A stretch of 64,000 bases of DNA, taken from assembly GCF_018614575.1 (NCBI RefSeq), contig NZ_JAGGOJ010000016.1, positions 210,917 through 274,916 of the forward strand, in the 5' to 3' direction. The number at the start of each line of letters is the position of its first letter. Positions within the stretch are counted from its first letter, which is position 1. Of the stretch, positions 8,683 to 17,047 are shown piece by piece. This DNA comes from Streptomyces sp. ISL-10 (GTDB taxonomy: Bacteria; Actinomycetota; Actinomycetes; Streptomycetales; Streptomycetaceae). The translations under genes and the position numbers were made by a program. The notes beneath the pieces were generated by a model. It saw only the letters and a program-made list of their open reading frames with translations. It was not told the origin of the DNA and searched no databases.

Positions 8683-9315
8683 GCCCGGGCCAACGGCTGC
8701 GCCCGGGTGGGGGTTACCGCCGGGCCGATTCGCGCGCCAGTCCAGGGCGTACGTACGACGCCTTCATGAACCGCACGGGGGGCCGGGACGGGGGATCGGA
8801 GTGCTCCCGCCGGCCGGTCGCAGGCGGGATCCCGGGGGCGGCGTGATGCAGGGCGTCCGCCGCCGTGTCCTGCCGGACGGGGCCGCGGCCCGCCTGCGGG
8901 GGGTTGCAGGATCAGGCCGCGCGCCCGACGGGCCTGCGGCGGTCCGCACGCCGGCGGCGCAGGGTAAGGCTGCGTGGCGCACGCCGGATCCGAGGGTCAG
9001 ACCCGGGTCGGCGTCGTGCGCCCGTATGCCCGGGGGCCCGCCGCGTACAAGGCAGGCCCGCCGGGTCACGCTGCAACCGATCAGCACGCCCAGAGGGCGC
9101 GCGGCCAGGCCCGGCATCCGCACGCCGGGCGGCGGTCAGCCCTGCGGGGGACGCGGCGTCAGGTGGCGCATCCGACGGGGTTACGGGCGGTCGCCGCACG
9201 CTGGGGCGCCGGGGGTCACGCCCCGCCCCCGTGCGTCGGGAACAGGACCGCCGCGGGGAGCGGCGTCAGGCCGCGCGCTCCCACGACGGGGCAAGCAGTG
9301 CCGGGGGGAGCGGCG
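8683..9315. other. 633-bp gene-poor spacer with degenerate repeats
   Basis: No ORF here encodes anything recognisable; the long open frames are the usual by-product of high GC. A degenerate motif around GTCAGGCCGCGCGCCCGACGG recurs near 8909-8931, 9157-9180, 9261-9283 and 9311-9330. The last occurrence is the 3' end of the neighbouring minus-strand gene. The spacer probably holds the promoter of the 79-residue gene near its left end. Confidence 0.5.
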
Positions 9316-9327
9316 TCAGGCCGCGCG
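9255..9327. repeat. 23-bp direct repeat at a gene's 3' end
   Basis: Bases 9255-9277 and 9305-9327 are identical. The right copy contains the stop codon and last codons (RRAA) of the minus-strand gene at 9316; the left copy lies 50 bp beyond the stop. Confidence 0.9.
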
Positions 9328-9720
9328 ACGCATCGGCGGCACCTTCAGCGGCCGCGAACCCGGACCGCCGACGTGCGAGAACGGCTGGGTGCGCCAGTCG
9401 AGCCCCTGGGGCAACGTCAGCAACAGGGCCGTCTCCTGCTCCTGCACCTCGAGCGACTCGTCGGCGGGGCGGGCCTGACCGGCGGGACGGCCGGTGCCCG
9501 AGCACACCGTCAGCCCGAAGGGGTTCCACGGGGTGGGGCACAGGGCGTGCTCCGGCAGGACGTCCTCGTCGGCGAGGAGGGCGATCGGCTGGGCGCAGTC
9601 CGGGCAGATGACCCGGTACATCCCGAAGGTGTCGTACGCGTCGAACTCGTCGCTGTCGGCCGATTCGGCCGGATCGACAGGCTCCGGTTCGGTGCGGGCG
9701 TCGTTCTTGACGATCTGCAT
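9316..9720 (-). CDS. Putative zinc-binding protein of unknown function
   Basis: 134 residues from the ATG at 9720, with GGGGAGA as ribosome site; an upstream in-frame ATG at 9780 has no such site. An acidic N-terminus (EPEPVDPAESADSDEFDAYDTF) precedes VICPDCAQP and, 25 residues later, HALCPTPWNPFGLTVCSGTG. The cysteine spacing resembles a zinc ribbon. The C-terminus is basic and ends RRAA inside a duplicated segment. It is divergently transcribed from the Lrp-type regulator at 9925. Function unknown. Confidence 0.7.
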   Translation of the reverse strand: MQIVKNDARTEPEPVDPAESADSDEFDAYDTFGMYRVICPDCAQPIALLADEDVLPEHALCPTPWNPFGLTVCSGTGRPAGQARPADESLEVQEQETALLLTLPQGLDWRTQPFSHVGGPGSRPLKVPPMRRAA

Positions 9721-9924
9721 GGAGAATCTCCCCCTCGGATGGGCCGACCAGGCGCTGATGGCCTCGACCACAGCAAGCAATGCCCACCGCGCGGGGCAGG
9801 TAACCGCGAGGTCACGGCGGACACCGGCGCAAACCTGTGGTGTTCGTCACACGGCCGTCGCCCAGGGCCCCTCGCGGCCGTCGTGGACTGTGCCGGAGCG
9901 GCTCGGGGCAATAGGTTGATCCGC

Positions 9925-10365
9925 ATGGAGGAGCTGGATCGTCAGATCGTGGAGTTGCTCGTCAAGGATGGGCGGATGAGCTACACCGACCTGGGCAAGG
10001 CCACGGGCCTGTCCACATCGGCGGTGCATCAGCGCGTCCGCCGTCTGGAGCAGCGGGGCGTCATCCGCGGCTACGCCGCCGTCGTCGACCCCGAGGCCGT
10101 CGGCCTGCCTCTCACCGCGTTCATCTCGGTGAAGCCGTTCGACCCCAGCGCCCCCGACGACATCGCGGACCGGCTCGCCGGACTCCCCGAGATCGAGGCC
10201 TGCCACAGCGTCGCGGGCGAGGAGAACTACATCCTCAAGGTGCGCGTCGCCACGCCGATCGAACTGGAGCACCTGCTGACCCGCATCCGCTCCCTGGCCG
10301 GAGTCTCCAGCCGCACCACGGTGGTCCTGTCGACCCCGTACGAGGCCCGCCCGCCGCGTATCTAG
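9925..10365 (+). CDS. Lrp/AsnC-family transcriptional regulator
   Basis: 146 residues. The N-terminal helix-turn-helix is LGKATGLSTSAVHQRVRRLEQRGVIRGYAAVVD, followed by a RAM/AsnC ligand-binding domain (ACHSVAGEENYILKVRVATPIELEHLL). ATG 9925 has no Shine-Dalgarno but a TAGGTT box ends 7 nt upstream, so it is probably leaderless. Its stop is 10 bp from the amidohydrolase ATG, suggesting one transcript. Such regulators form octamers that respond to amino acids or related ligands; the ligand here is unknown. Confidence 0.9.
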   Translation: MEELDRQIVELLVKDGRMSYTDLGKATGLSTSAVHQRVRRLEQRGVIRGYAAVVDPEAVGLPLTAFISVKPFDPSAPDDIADRLAGLPEIEACHSVAGEENYILKVRVATPIELEHLLTRIRSLAGVSSRTTVVLSTPYEARPPRI

Positions 10366-10375
10366 TCTTGGTCCC

Positions 10376-12016
10376 ATGACCGAGCGCACCGCCCCCCGAA
10401 GCGACCACCGCACCGTGCTGCTGCGCGGTGGAGAAGTGCACAGCCCCGCCGACCCCTTCGCCACCGCGATGGTCGTCGAGAAGGGACATGTCGCCTGGGT
10501 GGGCTCCGAGGGCGCGGCCGCCGCCTTCGCCTCCGGCGTCGACGAGGTCGTCGACCTCGAAGGCGCCCTTGTCACTCCCGCGTTCACCGACGCGCACGTC
10601 CACACCACGGCGACCGGCCTCGCGCTCACCGGACTCGATCTGTCCGGCGCCGCTTCGCTCGCCGACGCCGCCGCGCTCCTGCGCGCGTACGCGGCCGCCC
10701 GCCCCGGCGACCGCATCCTGATCGGACACGGCTGGGACGCCTCCCGCTGGCCCGAGGCCCGAGCGCCGCGGCGCGACGAACTCGACGAGCTCACCGGCGG
10801 GCGACCCCTCTACCTCACCCGTATCGACGTCCACTCCGCGGTCGTCACCACGGCCCTGCTGGACCTCGTCCCGGGCGTCCGCTCACGGTCCGGCTTCCGA
10901 GACGGCGAGCCGCTGACCGGTGACGCCCACCACGCCGTCCGTGCCGCCGCCTACGCTGCCCTCTCACCCCGCCAGCGCACCGAGGCGCAGCGCGCCGCTC
11001 TGCGGCATGCCGCATCCCTCGGCATCGGCACCGTTCACGAATGCGGCGGCCCCGACATCTCCTCCGAGGACGACTTCACCGGGCTGCTGACGCTCGCGCG
11101 GGACGAACCGGGCCCGCGCGTCGTCGGCTACTGGGCCGACCGGGACGTGGAGCGGGCGCGGGCCCTCGGCGCGCTGGGCGCGGCCGGCGACCTGTTCGCC
11201 GACGGCTCCCTCGGCTCGCACACCGCCTGCCTGCACGAGCCGTACGCCGACGCCGACCACACCGGCGCCGACCACACCGGCGCCGGCCACCTCGACGCCG
11301 CCGACGTCGCGTCCCACGTCGTCGCCTGCACCGAGGCCGGGCTGCAGGCCGGGTTCCACGCCATCGGCGACGCCGCCCTGACCGCTGTCGTCGACGGGAT
11401 GCGCGCCGCAGCGGACAAGCTGGGCCTCGCACGGATCCGCGCCGCCCGCCACCGGGTCGAGCACGCCGAGATGCTCACCCCCGAAACCATCGCGGCCTTC
11501 GCCGAGTTCGGGCTCACCGCCTCCGTCCAGCCCGCCTTCGACACGGCCTGGGGCGGCGAAGAGGGCATGTATGCCCAGCGGCTCGGCGCCGAACGCGCCC
11601 GCACCCTCAACCCGTACGCGGCGCTGCTGCGCGCCGGAGTGCCGCTGGCCTTCGGCTCCGACAGCCCGGTGACGCCCCTGGACCCGTGGGGGACCGTCCG
11701 CGCAGCCGCCTTCCATCGCACGCCCGAGCACCGCATCTCCGCCCGGGCGGCCTTCACCGCCCATACCCGAGGCGGTTGGCGGGCCATCGGCCGCGACGAC
11801 GCCGGTGTGCTGGTCCCGGGAGCCCCCGCGGACTACGCGGTCTGGCGCACCGGCGAACTCCTCGTGCAGGCTCCTGACGACCGCGTCGCCCGCTGGTCCA
11901 CCGACCCCCGTTCGGGCACCCCCGGCCTGCCGGACCTCACTCCGGGCGCCGACCTGCCCGTCTGTGTGCGGACGGTGGTGCGCGGCCACACCGTCTTCGC
12001 GGGACCGAACGGGTGA
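10376..12016 (+). CDS. YtcJ-like amidohydrolase
   Basis: 546 residues, metal-dependent hydrolase fold. The N-terminal strand with the amidohydrolase entry motif FTDAHVHT is followed by GLQAGFHAIGDAA, RHRVEHAEML and PLAFGSDSPVTPLDPWGTV, giving the His/His ... His ... His ... Asp metal and catalytic set of the YtcJ group. A short internal repeat (ADHTGADHTGAGHLDAAD) sits in the loop after the FADGSLGSHT motif. Substrate unknown; members cleave cyclic amides or N-acyl bonds. It is likely co-transcribed with the Lrp gene 10 bp upstream, so an amino-acid-derived substrate is a reasonable guess. Confidence 0.88.
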   Translation: MTERTAPRSDHRTVLLRGGEVHSPADPFATAMVVEKGHVAWVGSEGAAAAFASGVDEVVDLEGALVTPAFTDAHVHTTATGLALTGLDLSGAASLADAAALLRAYAAARPGDRILIGHGWDASRWPEARAPRRDELDELTGGRPLYLTRIDVHSAVVTTALLDLVPGVRSRSGFRDGEPLTGDAHHAVRAAAYAALSPRQRTEAQRAALRHAASLGIGTVHECGGPDISSEDDFTGLLTLARDEPGPRVVGYWADRDVERARALGALGAAGDLFADGSLGSHTACLHEPYADADHTGADHTGAGHLDAADVASHVVACTEAGLQAGFHAIGDAALTAVVDGMRAAADKLGLARIRAARHRVEHAEMLTPETIAAFAEFGLTASVQPAFDTAWGGEEGMYAQRLGAERARTLNPYAALLRAGVPLAFGSDSPVTPLDPWGTVRAAAFHRTPEHRISARAAFTAHTRGGWRAIGRDDAGVLVPGAPADYAVWRTGELLVQAPDDRVARWSTDPRSGTPGLPDLTPGADLPVCVRTVVRGHTVFAGPNG

Positions 12017-12571
12017 CGTACGGACATTTCGTACCGCCGATCGATGCCCGCACCGCTCGGCCACGACCTGTGGATCTTCGCCTCTGACCTGGGGGCAAGG
12101 CCGATTTCTGCTGGTCGCACGACTGTTGACAGCGAGCGCCCACCGGCCGGTAGGTTCGGCCGGGTCCACCACAGGACGTCCGACCGGCACCTTCCACGCA
12201 GTCGTCGAACGCCGCTGGGCCATGGGGTGGTGTGCCGCACCGGCGCACCGCCGCTGGGAGCCAGGTTCAGCGCCCGCGCCTCGGGGGCAGAGGGAGGGTT
12301 TCAGCCGGCCGGCAGGTGCGACCCGGGTGGGGCCCGGCGTTCAGTAGACAACGGCTCTCGGTCGACCCGCAGCCAGCGGGCCCCAGGTCGGCCCGAAGGA
12401 CGCCGGGTCCGATCCGTTGCCGTCGCCGACCCTCCCGCGGTACAACAGCCCCGGTCCCGGGCTCCTCGCGCTCCCGCCCGGCGACTCCCTTTCATGATCC
12501 GCTGCCTCCCGGCGGTGCGATCCGGGCGCTCGCTATGGTGGGGCTCTGCGTACGGACTTTAAGGGGCAGCA
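12017..12571. other. 555-bp intergenic region with promoter elements
   Basis: No protein-coding gene is recognisable. Two promoter-like elements read rightward: TTGACA (12126-12131) with TAGGTT (12151-12156), spacing 19 bp, and a TATGGT box (12534-12539) 32 nt before the ppm1 start. The 370 bp between the two elements are not explained by any ORF. Confidence 0.5.
12126..12156 (+). promoter_or_regulatory. Candidate promoter without an adjacent gene
   Basis: TTGACA is a perfect -35 consensus, followed after 19 bp by TAGGTT (18 bp to an alternative GTAGGT). The spacing is slightly long. The first downstream start codon with a gene behind it is ppm1, about 410 bp away, so the transcript would have a very long leader or be a separate RNA. 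Confidence 0.45.
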
Positions 12572-13360
12572 GTGAACGACGGTGGTGCGGTTCCCCATGG
12601 TGGACCCCAGGGGAAGCGGTACGGCCCGCTCGGCAGAACTTTGGTGATCATCCCGACCTACAACGAGGCCGAGAACATCAACGCGATCGTCTCGCGGGTG
12701 CGCGCTGCCGTGCCCGACGCCGACGTCCTCGTCGCCGACGACAACAGCCCCGACGGCACGGGCAAGTCCGCCGACGAGCTCGCCGCCGTCGACGAGCAGG
12801 TGCGCGTCCTGCACCGCAAGGGCAAGGAAGGGCTCGGCGCCGCGTACCTGGCGGGGTTCCGCTGGGGCATCGAGCACGACTACGGCGTGCTCGTCGAGAT
12901 GGATGCCGACGGCTCCCACCAGCCGGAGGAACTGCCCCGGCTGCTCACCGCGCTCAAAGGCGCGGACCTGGTCCTCGGCTCGCGCTGGGTGCCGGGCGGC
13001 CGCGTGGTCAACTGGCCCGCGCACCGGAAGCTGCTCTCCCGCGGCGGCAGCACGTACTCCCGCATGCTGCTCGGCGTGCCCATCCGTGACATGACCGGCG
13101 GCTACCGGGCCTTCCGCGCCGAGACGCTCCAAGGGCTGGGCCTCGACGACGTCGCGTCGCAGGGCTACTGCTTCCAGGTGGACCTCGCACGCAGGGCCGT
13201 GGCCGCCGGCTTCCATGTCGTCGAGGTCCCCATCACCTTCGTGGAGCGAGAGCTGGGCGACTCGAAGATGAACCGGGACATCGTGGTCGAGGCCCTGTGG
13301 CGGGTCACGGCCTGGGGTGTGCGGAACCGGGCGAGCCGCCTGCTCGGCCGCAGGCCCTGA
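12572..13360 (+). CDS. ppm1: Polyprenol-phosphate mannose synthase Ppm1
   Basis: 262 residues from a GTG with AAGGGG 7 nt upstream. It is a GT2 glycosyltransferase: VIIPTYNEAENI near residue 30, the metal-binding acidic motif LVEMDADGSHQPEELPRLL, then LVLGSRWVPGG and MTGGYRAFRAETL, all diagnostic for dolichol/polyprenol-phosphate mannosyltransferases. It transfers mannose from GDP-mannose to polyprenyl phosphate for protein O-mannosylation. In S. coelicolor the orthologue is needed for infection by phage phiC31 and it lies next to fxsA and rbpA, as here. No C-terminal membrane domain, as in other actinobacterial catalytic subunits. Confidence 0.92.
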   Translation: MNDGGAVPHGGPQGKRYGPLGRTLVIIPTYNEAENINAIVSRVRAAVPDADVLVADDNSPDGTGKSADELAAVDEQVRVLHRKGKEGLGAAYLAGFRWGIEHDYGVLVEMDADGSHQPEELPRLLTALKGADLVLGSRWVPGGRVVNWPAHRKLLSRGGSTYSRMLLGVPIRDMTGGYRAFRAETLQGLGLDDVASQGYCFQVDLARRAVAAGFHVVEVPITFVERELGDSKMNRDIVVEALWRVTAWGVRNRASRLLGRRP

Positions 13361-13415
13361 GCTTCCTGATCGACTCCTTACACCGCCTTGGCGGGCGCCC
13401 AGGCACACTGGGGGC

Positions 13416-13982
13416 ATGACGACCGGCGCACAGAACCCGACCGCTCCCCGGCGCTCACGCGCCCGCACCTTTGTCCCCCTCGCCATTGCCGCGTGGCTGG
13501 TCCTGGAGATCTGGCTGCTGACGCTCGTGGCCCGGGAAGCGGGCGGCTTCGCCGTGCTCGGACTGCTGGTCGGCGGGGCAGTGCTCGGCGCGGTGGTGAT
13601 CAAGCGGGCGGGACGCCGCGCGTTCACCAACCTCACGGCGACGCTTCAGCAGCAGCCGGGCGCGGCCGCGCCGACTGGCAGCGGCAAGGGCAACGGACTG
13701 CTGATGCTCGGCGGGCTGCTGCTGATGCTGCCCGGCCTGATCTCGGACGCGCTGGGCCTGCTGCTCCTGCTGCCGCCCGTGCGCACCCGCCTCGGCCGGT
13801 ACGCGGAGCGTTCGCTGGAGAGCCGGATGAGGGCGGCGTCGTCGGGCACGCTGGGCCATGCCTTCCAGCAGGCCAGGATCCACCGCCCCGACGGCAAGGT
13901 GGTCCAGGGAGAGGTCATCCGCGACGACGCGCCCCCGTCCGATCGGGAAGCGGGGAGCCCGCGGCCCCCGCTGACGCCCTGA
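13416..13982 (+). CDS. fxsA: FxsA family membrane protein
   Basis: 188 residues from ATG 13416. Hydrophobic segments around residues 20-40, 43-63 and 89-118 (LLMLGGLLLMLPGLISDALGLLLLLPP) carry the FxsA signature, followed by a soluble basic tail. It lies 55 bp after ppm1 in the same direction and probably shares its transcript. FxsA in Escherichia coli, when overproduced, relieves exclusion of phage T7 by the F plasmid; a physiological role in actinobacteria is not established. It ends before a strong bidirectional hairpin. Confidence 0.9.
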   Translation: MTTGAQNPTAPRRSRARTFVPLAIAAWLVLEIWLLTLVAREAGGFAVLGLLVGGAVLGAVVIKRAGRRAFTNLTATLQQQPGAAAPTGSGKGNGLLMLGGLLLMLPGLISDALGLLLLLPPVRTRLGRYAERSLESRMRAASSGTLGHAFQQARIHRPDGKVVQGEVIRDDAPPSDREAGSPRPPLTP

Positions 13983-14174
13983 ACCAGCAAGGGCAGGGGC
14001 GCCCCGGACCCGGTCGTGCGCCTGTAGCCCGAACGAGGGGGGCGGGTGAAGACGGCAGCGGGCATGTGCCTTCGGTCGGAGACGAGCGGACCCCGGCCGG
14101 TGCCCGCCGGCACAGCCGGGACCCGGCCCGTGCATGCCGATACACATGAACCCCGTGGATGCCTACAGACATGA

Positions 14175-14227
14175 ACGGAGCCGCGGGCTGTGCCACACCG
14201 ATGGTGTGGCACAGCCCGCGGCTCCGT
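14175..14227. terminator. Perfect 25-bp hairpin between convergent fxsA and rbpA
   Basis: Arms 14175-14199 and 14203-14227 are exact reverse complements (25 of 25) around a GAT loop. It sits in the 275-bp gap between the convergent genes and should act as a bidirectional transcription terminator. A second, smaller GC stem (GCGCGC/GCGCGC) follows near 14243-14257. Confidence 0.93.
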
Positions 14228-14257
14228 AATGTGCGCGGACCCGCGCGCTTTGCGCGC

Positions 14258-14632
14258 TTACGCGGACTTGCGGCTGTCGCGCGGGTGCACCGCGATGTTC
14301 ATGGCGCCGGAACGCAGGACCGCCAGCCTCTCGGCCAGCACTTCCTCGAGCTCCTCGCGGGTACGCCGCTCCATCAGCATGTCCCAGTGCGTACGCGCCG
14401 GCTTGCCCTTCTTTTCCTCGGGGCCGTCCCCGTCCACCAGGAGCGCCTGGCTTCCGCAGACCTTGCACTCCCACTCCGGCGGAATCTCCGCCTCGACCGA
14501 GAACGGCATCTCGAAACGATGCCCCTTCTCGCATGCGTACTCCACCGCCTGGCGCGGGGCCAGATCGATGCCGCGGTCGGTCTCGTAGCTGGTCACCACG
14601 AGGCGCGTGCCGCGAAGAGCTCGCTCACTCAT
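14258..14632 (-). CDS. rbpA: RNA polymerase-binding protein RbpA
   Basis: 124 residues, the same length as the S. coelicolor protein. The zinc site is C34, H38, C56 and C59 (EYACEKGH ... WECKVCGS). The basic linker EEKKGKPARTHWDMLMERRT and the C-terminal sigma-interaction helix (REELEEVLAERLAVL) follow. RbpA binds the principal sigma factor and RNA polymerase and stabilises open complexes. Upstream lies a perfect sigma-R promoter (14693-14720), in line with known thiol-stress induction, plus a probable vegetative promoter further out. Confidence 0.97.
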   Translation of the reverse strand: MSERALRGTRLVVTSYETDRGIDLAPRQAVEYACEKGHRFEMPFSVEAEIPPEWECKVCGSQALLVDGDGPEEKKGKPARTHWDMLMERRTREELEEVLAERLAVLRSGAMNIAVHPRDSRKSA

Positions 14633-14692
14633 GAATCGTGCCTCCCGGGCTTGTCGCCCACAGGACAGGTGTCGCTGTCGTCGTCATCCGGT

Positions 14693-14720
14693 CAACGTCC
14701 GGTCGGCGGTAAAGATTCCC
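14693..14720 (-). promoter_or_regulatory. Sigma-R promoter of rbpA
   Basis: On the minus strand GGGAAT (14720-14715) is followed by exactly 18 bp and GTTG (14696-14693), matching the SigR consensus GGGAAT-N18-GTT. It lies 60 bp upstream of the rbpA start. A TGTGAC-N18-TAGAAC pair upstream of it is a candidate vegetative promoter. Confidence 0.85.
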
Positions 14721-14887
14721 GTTGCGGGTCATGCGTCGCCCGTCGTGCCGCCCCTTGTTCTACCCACCAGTGCCCGGTTTGTCACATCTGGCATTAGATG
14801 TCACCCAGCGTCTTTGCTACTTGAGCACGCAGTAACGGTCCGCCTGGCGGGCCAAAGGCGTACACTACCGCCCTTTCACTTCCGCGT

Positions 14888-16243
14888 CTAAATCCGGTCC
14901 GGAACGGGGTTGCCCGCGGCGGCCACGGCGCGCCGCACCGGCACCCGGGCGAGCAGTACGAATCCGAGGACGAAGAAGATCACCAAGGAGATGATGGCAT
15001 CCCTGTAGCTGCCGGTCAGCTGATACGCGAGACCGAACACCAATGGGCCGAGCCAGCTCAGGCCCCGGTCGCTCATCTCGTAGGCGGAAAAGTACTCCGC
15101 CTCCTTGCCCCGCGGCACCAGATGGGAGAACAGCGAACGCGACAGCGCCTGACTGCCGCCGAGCACCAGCCCGATCGCCGCGGCCAGGCAGTAGAACCAC
15201 ACCGGCGCACCCGCGGGCAGGAAGTATCCGGCGGCGAGGATGAGGGTCCACACCGCCAGTGAGCCGAGGACGACGCGCTTCGCGCCGTGCGTCCTGGCCA
15301 GTCGGCCCATGCCCAGCGCGCCCGCGACCGCGAGGACCTGGACGAGCAGCACCGCCGTGATCAGCGTCGCCTGGTCCAGGCCGAGCTCCTCGGAGCCGTA
15401 GACCGAGGCCTGGGAGATCACGGTCTGCACGCCGTCGTTGTAGACGAGGTAGGCCAGCAGGAACGACAGCGTCAGCGGATGGCGGCGCATGTCCTTCAGC
15501 GTGGCCGTCAACTGGCGCCAGCCGGAGCCGACCCTGCCCTCGCCGCTCGTCGCCGGCCGGCGGTCCCGCAGCCGGCGCAGCGGCACGAGCGTGAAGGCAC
15601 CCCACCACAGTCCGGCGGACGCCAGGCAGATCCGCACCGCATCGCCCTCGGACAGGCCGAAGGAGTCGTGGCCGGAATACACGGCCAGATTGAGCACCAG
15701 CACCAGCGCGCCGGAGGTGTAGCCGAAGGCCCAGCCCCGCGACGAGACCGCGTCCCGTTCATGCGGCTCCGCGATCTGCGGCAGATACGCGTTGTACAGG
15801 ACCATCGACACCGCGAGCGAGGCGTTCGCCACGATCAGCAGGAGGGCGCCGAGCAGATAGCGGTCGCCGTCCAGCAGGAACATGCCGGTCGTCGCCGTGG
15901 CGCCCAGATACGCGGAGAAGGCGAGGAGGGGCTTCTTGCGCCCGCTGCGGTCCGCCGCCGCGCCCGCGAACGGCATCACCAGCACCGCGACGACGACCGA
16001 TGCCGACACCGCGTACGGGAACACCGAACCGGCCCGCACCGCGATCCCCAGCGGATGGACGAAACCGTCGGCGTCCGCGGCGGCCTTGGCCACCGACGTC
16101 AGATACGGCCCGAGGAACACCGTGAGCACGCTCGTCGAGTACACCGAGCACGCGAAGTCGTAGAAGTACCAGCCCTGTTGCTGGCGTCTTCGCTCGCGGG
16201 CGCTGTCCGCGCCGTCCGTGCGGTCGGCGGTGCCGGCCGTCAT
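14888..16243 (-). CDS. MFS transporter, UMF1/Atg22-like
   Basis: 451 residues with twelve predicted membrane spans. It has the motif WYFYDFACSVYSTSVLTVFLGPYLT at the N-terminus, AGAAADRSGRKKPLL in the loop between helices 2 and 3, and GSQALSRSLFSHLVPRGKEAEYFSAYEMSDRGLSWLGPL, which marks the UMF1 (Atg22-like) branch. The ribosome site is GAGGGGG. It is the third gene of an operon after the YczE-like protein and the glycerophosphodiesterase, with 39 bp to the latter. Substrate unknown; glycerophosphodiester or amino acid export would be speculation from context. Confidence 0.88.
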   Translation of the reverse strand: MTAGTADRTDGADSARERRRQQQGWYFYDFACSVYSTSVLTVFLGPYLTSVAKAAADADGFVHPLGIAVRAGSVFPYAVSASVVVAVLVMPFAGAAADRSGRKKPLLAFSAYLGATATTGMFLLDGDRYLLGALLLIVANASLAVSMVLYNAYLPQIAEPHERDAVSSRGWAFGYTSGALVLVLNLAVYSGHDSFGLSEGDAVRICLASAGLWWGAFTLVPLRRLRDRRPATSGEGRVGSGWRQLTATLKDMRRHPLTLSFLLAYLVYNDGVQTVISQASVYGSEELGLDQATLITAVLLVQVLAVAGALGMGRLARTHGAKRVVLGSLAVWTLILAAGYFLPAGAPVWFYCLAAAIGLVLGGSQALSRSLFSHLVPRGKEAEYFSAYEMSDRGLSWLGPLVFGLAYQLTGSYRDAIISLVIFFVLGFVLLARVPVRRAVAAAGNPVPDRI

Positions 16244-16282
16244 CCGCGCCCCCTCGCTCGTGCTGTCGGCAGATGTGCCGGG

Positions 16283-17047
16283 TCAGCCCCACAGTCCACG
16301 GTCGGTCAGCACCGTGCGCAACGTCTGTAGATGATCGGTCATGATGCCATCCACGCCAAGGTCCAGGAGCGCGGCCATCCGCTCGGGGTCGTTGACCGTC
16401 CAGACGTGGACCTGCAGTCCCCGCGCGTGCGCCTCCCGCACGAACCGGCGGTCCACCACGCGGACACCGCTCTGGGACTGAGGAACCTGGACGCACACCG
16501 CGCCTCTGCGTACTGCGGCCGGAATCCCCACCGACGCGAGCCGCAGGCCGAGGACGCCCCTGACCCCGTACGACGTCGCGAGCCTCGGACCGGCCCGGCG
16601 CACGGCCCGCGCCACCCGGCCCTCGGAGAAGGAGCCGACGCAGACCCGGTCCCAGGCGTCGGCCCTGCGGATCAGATCCACGAGCGGCTCCAGTGCCAAC
16701 TCCGTCTTGAGGTCCACGTTCCAGCGGGCCTCGGGGAATTCCTCCAGCAGCTCCTCGAAGAGCGGCAGCGGTTCCCGGCCCGCCACCCGGGCCCGGCTCA
16801 CCTCGCTCCACGGCAGCTGCGCTATCCGCCCTCCCGCGTCGGTCACCCGGTCCAGCGTCGCGTCGTGGAAGGCGACCAGCCGTCCGTCCGCAGTGGTGTG
16901 CACATCGGTCTCGAAATAGCGGTACCCGGCGTCGGCCGCGCGGCGGAAGGCGGCCGCGGTGTTCTCGATGCCGTCGGCGGCACCCCCGCGGTGGGCGAAG
17001 GCGAGCGTTGCCGGGTGGTCCAGATAGGGGTGGCGTATGGCGGTCAC
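16283..17047 (-). CDS. Glycerophosphodiester phosphodiesterase
   Basis: 254 residues from a GTG that overlaps the upstream stop (GTGA). The GDPD fold is clear: LAFAHRGGADGIENTAAAF (catalytic HRG ... EN), YFETDVHTTADGRLVAFHDATLDR (metal ligands E and D, catalytic H), WNVDLKTELALEPL, and the C-terminal LQVHVWTVNDPERMAALLDLGVDGIMTDHLQTL. It hydrolyses glycerophosphodiesters to glycerol 3-phosphate and an alcohol. No signal peptide is present, so it is cytoplasmic. Confidence 0.93.
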   Translation of the reverse strand: MTAIRHPYLDHPATLAFAHRGGAADGIENTAAAFRRAADAGYRYFETDVHTTADGRLVAFHDATLDRVTDAGGRIAQLPWSEVSRARVAGREPLPLFEELLEEFPEARWNVDLKTELALEPLVDLIRRADAWDRVCVGSFSEGRVARAVRRAGPRLATSYGVRGVLGLRLASVGIPAAVRRGAVCVQVPQSQSGVRVVDRRFVREAHARGLQVHVWTVNDPERMAALLDLGVDGIMTDHLQTLRTVLTDRGLWG

